Notes under the pieces: model-generated
The model's database searches: none
Seen by the model: only the letters and a program-made list of their open reading frames with translations
Told to the model about the DNA's origin: nothing
Source of the DNA: Rhizobiaceae bacterium
GTDB lineage: Bacteria > Pseudomonadota > Alphaproteobacteria > Rhizobiales > Rhizobiaceae
NCBI GenBank assembly: GCA_029233925.1
Contig: JARGOX010000001.1
Location: forward strand, 124,001 to 188,000
Direction: 5' to 3'
Length of the DNA stretch: 64,000 bases
Part shown: positions 39,047 to 46,090 of the stretch, in pieces
Position numbering within the stretch: the stretch's first letter is position 1
Layout of the letters: every line of letters begins with the position of its first letter
Position numbers and translations under genes: made by a program

Positions 39047-39430
39047 GTTAAGCAGCCTTCCCTTCTTCTCCAGGGATAGAAACTTCCCGGCAGAACGGCG
39101 CAAGCGTGGCGGTTATGTTAAGCAGCCTTCCCTTCTTCTCCAGGGATAGAAACACGACCCACGAACCGACTGCTCCAGTCTGACGAGTTCCAAGTTAAGC
39201 AGCCTTCCCTTCTTCTCCAGGGATAGAAACTCTCCCCACTGGGGACTAGAAAATTTAAACTGGTTAGGCAGCCTTCCCTTCTTCTCCAGGGATAGAAACA
39301 TGGTTCCGAGGAACCCGCAGACAACGTTTCTGCCAGTTGGGCAGCATTCCCTACGTCTCCAGGGATAGAAACGGACTCCTTGCACTCAAGGAGAACCCAC
39401 CCGAGTTAGGCAGCATTCCCTACGTCTCCA
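39047..39430 (+). CRISPR. CRISPR array 3 (mosaic repeats, truncated end)
   Basis: Repeats start at 39047, 39117, 39194 (type B), 39263 (GTTAGGCAGCCTTCCC, type C), 39336 (type A with GTTGGG) and 39405 (type A, cut after 26 bases at 39430). Spacers are 32-36 bp except a 40-bp one at 39154-39193. Repeat type changes with distance from the leader. Confidence 0.95.
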
Positions 39431-39555
39431 ATATTTGCTGATCCCTCATATTGATTGGCGAGCACGCAATTTCCCGCAATCTGGAAGGGCGTTTCTCTAT
39501 TGGGGTCACCACGGAGCTACACGGTGATGTCCTTTCTGGTTTGCCACATACGGCA

Positions 39556-39690
39556 CATCATCGCTGGCCTGATGCCCTGAAGGCGCGGATCGTCGCCGAG
39601 ATGCTGGCTGACGGTACGACGGCAAGTGATGTTGCGCAGCGCTATTTTCGGACCTACCATTTGTCGGATTGGAAACGACAGGCCCCTCGC
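39556..39690 (+). pseudogene. IS66-type orfA remnant
   Basis: A short in-frame piece encodes HHRWPDALKARIVAEMLADG followed by TTASDVAQRYFRTYHLSDWKRQA, which reads like the N-terminal helix-turn-helix of IS66-family OrfA (TnpA). No start context, no downstream orfB/orfC and no terminal inverted repeats are visible, so it is a dead fragment. Matching scraps occur after arrays 1, 2 and 4. Confidence 0.65.
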
Positions 39691-39862
39691 CCCAGTCCGG
39701 AAATGCATGGTGGGCGACGGTTGCATTTCAGCACGGGCTGAAGACGCCAAAGGCAACCAGCCATCCACCGCTATCCAGTGATCAAAGCCGCCTGTTCGAA
39801 GCCGGCAGGACCATCAAATTCTCCCGCCCATGGGCCATGCGTTTTCGTGCGCCAATTGACCA

Positions 39863-40020
39863 TTTTGATATGGAAATCGGGCAAAGATCTGATAAAATTG
39901 GATTATTCGAACAAAAACAATAATTCGTTCTATTTTTGCTCCAAAAGAGGAAGTCAAAATCATCTTGATATGGAAAATGTCGCCAATTGATTATTTGACT
40001 CAATGGCTTGCAAAGGGCAG
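39863..40020 (+). promoter_or_regulatory. CRISPR leader 4
   Basis: 158 bases with the usual TTTTGATATGGAA start and internal GATATGGAAAATG, ending CAAAGGGCAG. The outer half is almost identical to leader 5 while the inner half resembles leader 1. The 75 bases before it (from about 39788) resemble the RT-cas1 5' end. Confidence 0.85.
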
Positions 40021-40117
40021 GTTAGGCAGCATTCCCTACGTCTCCAGGGATAGAAACACCCCTGATTGTCTTTGTGAGGGCCGATTTTTTGTTAGGCGGC
40101 TTTCCCTACGTCTCCAG
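40021..40117 (+). CRISPR. CRISPR mini-array 4 (one repeat, one spacer, truncated repeat)
   Basis: One type A repeat at 40021-40057, a 33-bp spacer, then a type A repeat cut after 27 bases (40091-40117, GTTAGGCGGCTTTCCC). The cut point is within a base of that in array 3 and is followed by related relic DNA. Confidence 0.9.
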
Positions 40118-40158
40118 CCAGTTGGCGTGACGCCTCGAAGGCTTGCACCATCGCCGGG

Positions 40159-40221
40159 ACGGCGAGTGATGTGGCACAGCACTATTTGCTGACCGATCAT
40201 CCGTCGGATTGGAAACGATAG
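40159..40221 (+). pseudogene. Second IS66-type orfA remnant
   Basis: Twenty codons read TASDVAQHYLLTDHPSDWKR before a stop, clearly the same relic as at 39615-39680 with substitutions. From here to the next array the DNA repeats 39660-40020 almost base for base. Confidence 0.65.
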
Positions 40222-40402
40222 GGCCCTCGCCCCAGTCCGGAAGTGCAGGGTGGGCTGCGGCTCCATTCCGCCACGGGCTGAAGACGCCAAAGGCAACCGG
40301 CCATCCACCGCTATCCAGTGATCAAAGCCGCCTGTTCGAAGCCGGCAGGACCATCAAATTCTCCCGCCCATGGGCCATGCGTTTTCAAGCGCCAAAAGGC
40401 TA

Positions 40403-40562
40403 TTTTGATATGGAAATCGGGCAAAGATCTGATAAAATTGGATTATTCTATAAAAGACAGAAAATTGTTCTTCTTTTGTTCTTCAATTCAAAAGACAAAA
40501 ATCCACTTGATATGGAAAACGTGCCCAATTCATTATTTGACTCAGGCGCTTGCAAAGGGCAG
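40403..40562 (+). promoter_or_regulatory. CRISPR leader 5
   Basis: 160 bases; outer half like leader 4, inner half like leaders 2 and 3 (GATATGGAAAACGTGCCC). Ends CAAAGGGCAG before array 5, so it is a mosaic leader. Confidence 0.85.
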
Positions 40563-40807
40563 GTTAAGCAGCCTTCCCTTCTTCTCCAGGGATAGAAACC
40601 TGACGCACGACACGCATCGAGTATTTCTGTATGTTAAGCAGCCTTCCCTTCTTCTCCAGGGATAGAAACGCGGCGCTGGCCGCATCGCCCTTGCCGAATT
40701 CGTTAGGCAGCCTTCCCTTCTTCTCCAGGGATAGAAACAGTTCGTCCCCTTCTGGGGCTCTGTAATCCAAGTTAGGCAGCCTTCCCTTCTTCTCCAGGGA
40801 TGGGAAA
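40563..40807 (+). CRISPR. CRISPR array 5 (three full repeats plus degenerate end)
   Basis: Repeats at 40563 and 40633 are type B, at 40702 type C, and the last at 40771 is type C with a damaged 3' end (GGGATGGGAAA). Spacers are 32-33 bp. Directly downstream lies a broken copy of the CARF gene 3' end. Confidence 0.95.
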
Positions 40808-40900
40808 ACAGCGGGTGTCCTGGGGGGAGCGGCCATGCGGTATGCGCCGCTGCGGAGTGGCAACAGCGGCGGAATGCAGATGATCAGGCGGCGTGTCGGC

Positions 40901-41144
40901 TCCATGAAATGAAGGCGGCTATGTCGATTGTCGCATCGTAGACGCGCACCTCGCCGCCGCTTCAGGGGCAGATAACGACGATGGAAAGCCGCTCCAAGAC
41001 AAGAATATGGCCGCGCAGGGCGCGCAGGTTCTGCACCCGGATGTGCCCGCCGGGGCTGGCCGACCGGTCAAGGCTTCCTTCCGGATCGAATTTGAGCAGG
41101 TCTGCCCCATCATGGCGGCCACCGGCGGCGGCGCCTTGTCAAAT
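40901..41144 (-). pseudogene. Deleted copy of the membrane-CARF gene
   Basis: This stretch matches 42073-42660 of the intact CARF gene but lacks about 340 bp in the middle (junction near 40972 here, between about 42133 and 42476 there) and stops before the region coding for the membrane helices. The stop codon is changed. The similarity also covers about 70 bases of flank before 40901, so array plus downstream gene was copied as one piece. Confidence 0.85.
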
Positions 41145-41291
41145 TTTCGCATCCCAGGTTAACCCCGCCTAATGAACCCTGCCAGGTTTACCCTGCAGAG
41201 GATCGCCATCATTTTCCCCAGCCCCTGCAAAGACCAGGAACGGCGTTTTGCCAACCTACGGGCCATGCGCTTTTCGACACCAAACAGATGC

Positions 41292-41451
41292 TTTTGATAT
41301 GGATATCTGGTAACAATATGATATAATTGGGTTTTTAGACAAATTTAAACTCCTTGTTCTGTTTTTGTTCTAATTGTGAAACGCTTGAAATTGATTTGAC
41401 ATGGAAAACGTGCTCAATTCATCATTTGACTCAGGCGCTTGCAAAGGGCAG
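41292..41451 (+). promoter_or_regulatory. CRISPR leader 6
   Basis: 160 bases with the standard layout; the internal motif is GACATGGAAAACGTG and the end is again CAAAGGGCAG. Upstream (about 41255-41291) is a short relic similar to the RT-cas1 5' region. Confidence 0.85.
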
Positions 41452-41980
41452 GTTAGGCAGCCTTCCCTTCTTCTTCAGGGATAGAAACCCAAGGTTGGTC
41501 AATGCCCATTCGACATATCCTGGTTAGGCAGCCTTCCCTTCTTCTTCAGGGATAGAAACTCCGCTTTCGTCACAACGCGGTTGAATAACCATGTTAGGCA
41601 GCCTTCCCTTCTTCTTCAGGGATAGAAACCCGATAGGGACTGCCACAAAATCATGACTGTCAGTTAGGCAGCCTTCCCTTCTTCTCCAGGGATAGAAACT
41701 TACACCCCCTACCCAGCCGCAATAGTAGTCACGTTAGGCAGCCTTCCCTTCTTCTCCAGGAATAGAAACGCGAGTGTGGCGCTCATGTCCTGCATCACGT
41801 AATGTTAACGACCATTCCCTACGTCTCCAGGGATAAAAACACGATCGTCGGTCAAATCCTTCATTTCAGCGAGTTAGGCAGCCTTCCCTTCTTCTCCAGG
41901 GATAGAAACCCACATTTTGGATTCTCGCGAGTTGGGAGAGTGAGTTAGGCAGCCTTCCCTTCTTCTCCAGGGATGGATAA
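41452..41980 (+). CRISPR. CRISPR array 6 (seven repeats plus degenerate end)
   Basis: Repeats start at 41452, 41523, 41593, 41663, 41733, 41804, 41873 and 41944. Most are type C (GTTAGGCAGCCTTCCC). The first three share CTTCAGGG where the others have CTCCAGG; that at 41804 is an odd type A-like copy (GTTAACGACC, GGATAAAAAC); the last has a damaged end. Spacers are 32-34 bp. The array points at the 3' end of the intact CARF gene. Confidence 0.95.
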
Positions 41981-42072
41981 TCAACGTTTTTTGGGTGCAG
42001 CGGCCATGCGGAATACGCTGCTGCAGTTTCGCAACAGCGCATTCAATGCCGATGATCAGGTGGCGTGTCGGC

Positions 42073-43059
42073 TCAGGAAATGAAGGCGGCTATGTCGACT
42101 GTCGCATCGTAGATGCGCATTTCGCCGCCGCTTGGCAGCGTGCCCTTTCTCGGGTCGCCGTTGGTAAAGGATGTCACATAGCTGTAGACGAGATCGTGGT
42201 TCAGCGTGACGATGGCCGCCGCAATGGAGAAGGCCGCCGTGCCCGAAGTGGCGTCGATGCAGATATCCTCGTCAGAGATTCCCAGCTTCATGTCCGTCCG
42301 GCCCTTTTCGATACAGAGCTCTCGGGCCTGTTCCAAAGCGTTGCGCACGTCCTCGAATTCGCTATAGTCCGGGGCGAAATCATTGATGTAGATACGCACC
42401 CAATCCTTGCCTGCATCCAGCAGCATCCTTTCCAGAAAGGCCTTGAATTCCGGCGCGTGCAGCGCTGACTCCCTTGATGGGCAGATAACAACGACCGAAA
42501 GCCTGTCAGAGAGGATTATATGCTCGCGCAGGGCGCGCAGGTTCTGCACCCAGGTGTGCCCGCCGGGGCTGGCCGGCCGGTTCAGTCGCCCGTCCGCCCC
42601 GAACTGGAGCAATCCCATCTCGGCCATATCGGCCACCGGCAGCGACGCCTTGTCCAATCCTGCCCGGGCCAGAGCGCCAAGCAGGGGATCGGCATCTTCA
42701 TCAAACCGTCCTTCCGCATCCGTCACTTTTTCAGCGAAAGACAAACCCATGATGACCGCCTTGCGCGCGCGTCCCTTGCCGCTGCGCCGCAACTCGGCGC
42801 GCAGGGACAGCAATTGTTTTCGCGCTGCGGCAACTGCCCAAAGGAGGCAAGCCGAGAAAACGAACCAGATAATCGCACTGACATACCAGGACGAACCCCT
42901 CGCTGCAGGCTGATCCTGAGGATCAGCGAATGGTATCTCCAACCAATAGGTAAGCTGATTGCCAACAGCGGACCCGAAATTGCCGATAGCAGCGCCGATC
43001 AGGATCGTGGCAAGAATGAGCATGGGCGCCCCGAAACGTCGTATCATTTTTTTCATCAC
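42073..43059 (-). CDS. Membrane-anchored CARF-domain effector
   Basis: 328 residues. Two predicted membrane helices (about 11-33 and 57-79) are followed by a basic linker (RAELRRSGKGRARK) and a soluble domain of about 230 residues. Near its end is DATSGTAAFSIAAAIV (269-284), the pattern that in Csm6/Csx1-type CARF domains (D-x-T-x-G-T/S) lines the cyclic oligoadenylate pocket. No HEPN, PD-(D/E)xK or protease motif is visible, so the membrane part is the likely effector, as in Cam1 and Csx23. Last gene of the cmr operon, overlapping csx16 by four bases. Exact family not assignable by eye. Confidence 0.8.
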   Translation of the reverse strand: MMKKMIRRFGAPMLILATILIGAAIGNFGSAVGNQLTYWLEIPFADPQDQPAARGSSWYVSAIIWFVFSACLLWAVAAARKQLLSLRAELRRSGKGRARKAVIMGLSFAEKVTDAEGRFDEDADPLLGALARAGLDKASLPVADMAEMGLLQFGADGRLNRPASPGGHTWVQNLRALREHIILSDRLSVVVICPSRESALHAPEFKAFLERMLLDAGKDWVRIYINDFAPDYSEFEDVRNALEQARELCIEKGRTDMKLGISDEDICIDATSGTAAFSIAAAIVTLNHDLVYSYVTSFTNGDPRKGTLPSGGEMRIYDATVDIAAFIS

Positions 43060-43346
43060 ACAACCCTCTCTGCGGTAAATTCCTCCAGCCTTGCGCCGAA
43101 GGCGTCCATGTCTTTGGCGGTCAGTTCACGGCCGCGATCTTCCGGCGGCATTTCCATCGTGAGGTGCAGATAGCGCCCGCCGCGCGCGCAGACCTCTGCC
43201 ACCAGCGAGACAGGCAGCGTGCCCAGCACAATGTCACCGGGACGGATCTTCTCAACATCGAGATGGCAGACATGTTCCGCCGCGATCCCCCTGGCCTTTG
43301 CCCACGCAACTGCACCCTTGTGCCGGGTGACGAAGTAGCTGGTCAT
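43056..43346 (-). CDS. csx16: Csx16 family CRISPR-associated protein
   Basis: 96 residues, matching the Csx16 (VVA1548) family: YFVTRHKGAVAWAKARGI, GDIVLGTLPVSLVAEVCARG, YLHLTMEMPPEDRGRELT. Csx16 is a compact CARF-related family proposed as a ring nuclease that destroys cyclic oligoadenylate and so turns off type III signalling. ATGA overlaps link it to cmr6 upstream and the CARF gene downstream, so sensor and off-switch are made together. Confidence 0.9.
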   Translation of the reverse strand: MTSYFVTRHKGAVAWAKARGIAAEHVCHLDVEKIRPGDIVLGTLPVSLVAEVCARGGRYLHLTMEMPPEDRGRELTAKDMDAFGARLEEFTAERVV

Positions 43347-44548
43347 AATTCACCGTCTTCACCGCCGGGTCCGGCGATAAGCGAGGATTCGTCCTTGTCG
43401 GTCACGACCGGCTCCGTTCCGTCAGGCCAAGTCGCCTCGAAATCGCCATTCTCAAAAATCACGGAAATCACCCGCTCCTCCGAAACATCCCCCGCTGAGT
43501 AGAGGATCTTCTGGCCAATTGCGGGGATCCAGCGGTCTTTTGCCATTTCCACGGCAATCCTTTCCGCTTCAACACGCCTTTCCTCCTCTTCTGCCTGTCT
43601 TGCCGCCTCCTCGCGCGCCGTCCTTTTTGCTTCCGCTGCCTCGGATGCCATGGCGTCGGGCGTCCTGAACCGACCCATGCCTATGGCGGTCTTGGCTCCG
43701 AGTCCGATCCATTCGAGCGCTTCGCCGAGCAATTGATAGCCGCGCGCGACATCGGACGGATTTTCATCTGTGCCGTCCTGTGCGTTGCGGGTCGCGCCAA
43801 GCGCGAAACGAAAGGAAGCGCCCTGCTCCACCGCCAGATAGGAAACGGGCACCGGATCGTGCCAGTCGCCCGGCGTCAGCAGGGGCTGATCCCGCTCGCT
43901 GACCGGTCCTTTCAAACGCCAGCCGCCATCATGCGGCGTCAGGATTTCGGTCACCAGTTCCACCGGCTCCAGCGGCAGGGCGTCGAAGACAATCAGGGCG
44001 CCCATTTGCGCGTCATGGTCAGTCTCATTTCCGAACAGCCGGACAATGCACGCCGCGTCCTCCTCCCGCCATTGCCTGGCCCAGGCGCGGATCATCCCCT
44101 TGATGGATGAGCCCGGAATATAGGGAACGCCCAGCGTGTGGTGCCAGAGGAACCCGTTCTCGACCGGATGCGCCAGCCCCAGGCCGGTTGCGAACCGGCT
44201 GGTGGCGACGAAATCGCGCGGCCTCTCAACCGCGTCCGGGCGCTCATGGCCGAATTTTGTGCGCACGCTCTGTTCGGCCATGGCCGATAGACGGTCACAA
44301 GAGGATTTCAGGGCCGCCGCATCACCGGCCTTTGCCTTTGCGCCGCTGAAACAGTCGAGCCAGTCCTTCTTCTTGTCGTGAAGGTCGTATTTGTCTTCCC
44401 TGAATGCCCAGCGGTCGACGAACTTGTTGAAGACAAGGCCGCGATTGGCCGCCGGGTCCTGGGGCGCATTCCTTTTCTCACCCGGTTTGCGGTAGCCGGC
44501 ATTTTCGGGCAGCGGAAGGTGTGGCGCGATCATGTCTTGCTCACTCAT
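43343..44548 (-). CDS. cmr6: Type III-B effector subunit Cmr6 with C-terminal extension
   Basis: 401 residues. Residues about 95-305 are the RAMP core of Cmr6 (GVPYIPGSSIKGMIRAWAR; GEALEWIGLGAKTAIGMGRF, the glycine-rich loop). After it come a charged Ala/Glu-rich helix (about 310-345) and a further 50-residue part, WIPAIGQKILYSAGDVSEERVISVIFENGDFEATWPDG, which looks like a small beta-barrel and is not usual for Cmr6. Cmr6 caps the backbone of the complex near Cmr1. Overlaps cmr5 and csx16 by four bases each. Confidence 0.92.
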   Translation of the reverse strand: MSEQDMIAPHLPLPENAGYRKPGEKRNAPQDPAANRGLVFNKFVDRWAFREDKYDLHDKKKDWLDCFSGAKAKAGDAAALKSSCDRLSAMAEQSVRTKFGHERPDAVERPRDFVATSRFATGLGLAHPVENGFLWHHTLGVPYIPGSSIKGMIRAWARQWREEDAACIVRLFGNETDHDAQMGALIVFDALPLEPVELVTEILTPHDGGWRLKGPVSERDQPLLTPGDWHDPVPVSYLAVEQGASFRFALGATRNAQDGTDENPSDVARGYQLLGEALEWIGLGAKTAIGMGRFRTPDAMASEAAEAKRTAREEAARQAEEEERRVEAERIAVEMAKDRWIPAIGQKILYSAGDVSEERVISVIFENGDFEATWPDGTEPVVTDKDESSLIAGPGGEDGEL

Positions 44549-45231
44549 GGCGCGTCTTCCAACGTCCCTGTGGTATCCGCATCTTCATTGCCCTTGGGAT
44601 CGCGCGATTCGATCAGCGCTTCGGCGAAGGTCTTCAGCCATTTCAGAAAGGCCATGGTCTCGATCTGGGCGCGCACGAGGTCGAAGTCGGATCCGGAGAC
44701 AATCGCTGCGATCAGCTCCGGCTTGCGGTATTGTCCCTTTCGATCCGCTTTCGCCCCACCATGATAGGGACTGGAAACGCCCCAACCGCCTTTCGCCACC
44801 AGCCAGGCCGTGACATGGTCCAGCAGCAGGCCGTGGCCTTCGCTATCCTTCTGATTTCTTGCAGACTGGGCCAGTTCGAGCGCAATCGCCTGGCCAAGGC
44901 CGTTGACGATGATGGTCGAGGGCAGGTTGCGACTATAGGCGCGATAACCCCGGGCGACTGAGCGCTTGGCGTCGTCCTCGTCGCCATTGGCCGGCAGTGG
45001 AAAAGCGCTGTCCACCTGCTGCACGCAGGCCAGGGCGAATGCAGCGCGGCGCTGGTCGAGGGACAGGGCGACTGGCGCGCCGGCAGGCGTTTGCGCTGGC
45101 GTCTGCACAGGCGTTTGCTTGCCCGTATAGGCCGCTGCGGGCGACGCTGTCACAGTGCGCGCATTCCGGAGCGAAGAGGTTTCGTTCCCGTTGGACCTGC
45201 TGCGGTTTTTATTGTTCGATTTCTTTGACAT
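44545..45231 (-). CDS. cmr5: Type III-B small subunit Cmr5
   Basis: 228 residues. The helical Cmr5 domain begins near residue 56 (LSLDQRRAAFALACVQQVDSA) and continues through VNGLGQAIALELAQSAR and LLLDHVTAWL. The first 55 residues are a disordered Ser/Asn/Thr-rich extension with QTPVQTPAQTPAGAP repeats, and an acidic tail ends the protein; typical Cmr5 is only about 120-150 residues. Cmr5 lines the inside of the RNA-binding groove. Confidence 0.9.
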   Translation of the reverse strand: MSKKSNNKNRSRSNGNETSSLRNARTVTASPAAAYTGKQTPVQTPAQTPAGAPVALSLDQRRAAFALACVQQVDSAFPLPANGDEDDAKRSVARGYRAYSRNLPSTIIVNGLGQAIALELAQSARNQKDSEGHGLLLDHVTAWLVAKGGWGVSSPYHGGAKADRKGQYRKPELIAAIVSGSDFDLVRAQIETMAFLKWLKTFAEALIESRDPKGNEDADTTGTLEDAP

Positions 45232-45244
45232 GACAATCTCGCAT

Positions 45245-46090
45245 TCAGCTGGATTCGAGAATATTCATGGAGAACCAGCCCTGGCCAATGGTCTCGTTGC
45301 CGCCCATCTGGACAAAGGGCGCGCCCTCCACTGCTTTCAGAACCAGAGCGAGTGCGCCGGAAATGCGCTCGTTCAATACCATCCACATGATTGTATCGGG
45401 GGCCAGCATCTCCTCGGACCACAGCGCTCCCGGCTTCACCACCTTGTTTTCATCCAGCGCATTGCGCGTCACCACGGGCAGGCCGAACTCGGCGAACCAC
45501 TTGAAATCGGCGTCTGAAAGAAGAACGATCCGGTGGCCCAGGTCGGCTTGCGAAAAGGCGCCTTCAGCCAGCGGGGCAAACAGGGCTGCAAGCCCCTCCG
45601 GCAAGTCTCCGGCATGGGTGAATTCGCGCTCCTCGAGGCCGAGTGGCACATCGTGGTCCGGCCTCGCGCCGAGATATTTGCCGAAAGGCACCGACAGGGT
45701 CATCGCCGGTGGTTTTTCGCCAACCCTTTTCAGATCGCGCAGCAACCGGTTGACGATCATCGGGCAGGTGGCGAATTTATAGGCGTCCGATGTGCAGCGC
45801 ACCGGCAGCAGCGCCAACCGCGCCTCGCCGCACAGGATCGTGCCGGCATGGCCGTCGCTGCCATCGTCCTCTCCCCCCGAAGCCTTACCAAACAGGGTAT
45901 CAACATCCGCGGAAAGGGCCGTTCCGCCGCACCACACACGCAATGCGCCCTTGACGCCGGAACCGGGCACATGCGGAAAGCGTGTGACCGCCTCGCGGGC
46001 GACCGGCAGATCGAGCGCATCGGCCGCCTGGCCAATGCCGACATGAATATGACTTTCGGCCACAAGGCCGATCAGACGTCCCTTGTTCAT
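45245..46090 (-). CDS. cmr4: Type III-B backbone subunit Cmr4
   Basis: About 281 residues from the ATG at 46090, which overlaps the cmr3 stop in an ATGA. RAMP protein: AESHIHVGIGQAADALDLPVAREAVTRFPHVPGSGVKGALR is the classic Cmr4 start and GGNETIGQGWF the C-terminal loop. Multiple Cmr4 copies form the filament and cut target RNA every six bases; the catalytic Asp is expected in the early loop (about residues 18-30). Confidence 0.94.
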   Translation of the reverse strand: MNKGRLIGLVAESHIHVGIGQAADALDLPVAREAVTRFPHVPGSGVKGALRVWCGGTALSADVDTLFGKASGGEDDGSDGHAGTILCGEARLALLPVRCTSDAYKFATCPMIVNRLLRDLKRVGEKPPAMTLSVPFGKYLGARPDHDVPLGLEEREFTHAGDLPEGLAALFAPLAEGAFSQADLGHRIVLLSDADFKWFAEFGLPVVTRNALDENKVVKPGALWSEEMLAPDTIMWMVLNERISGALALVLKAVEGAPFVQMGGNETIGQGWFSMNILESS

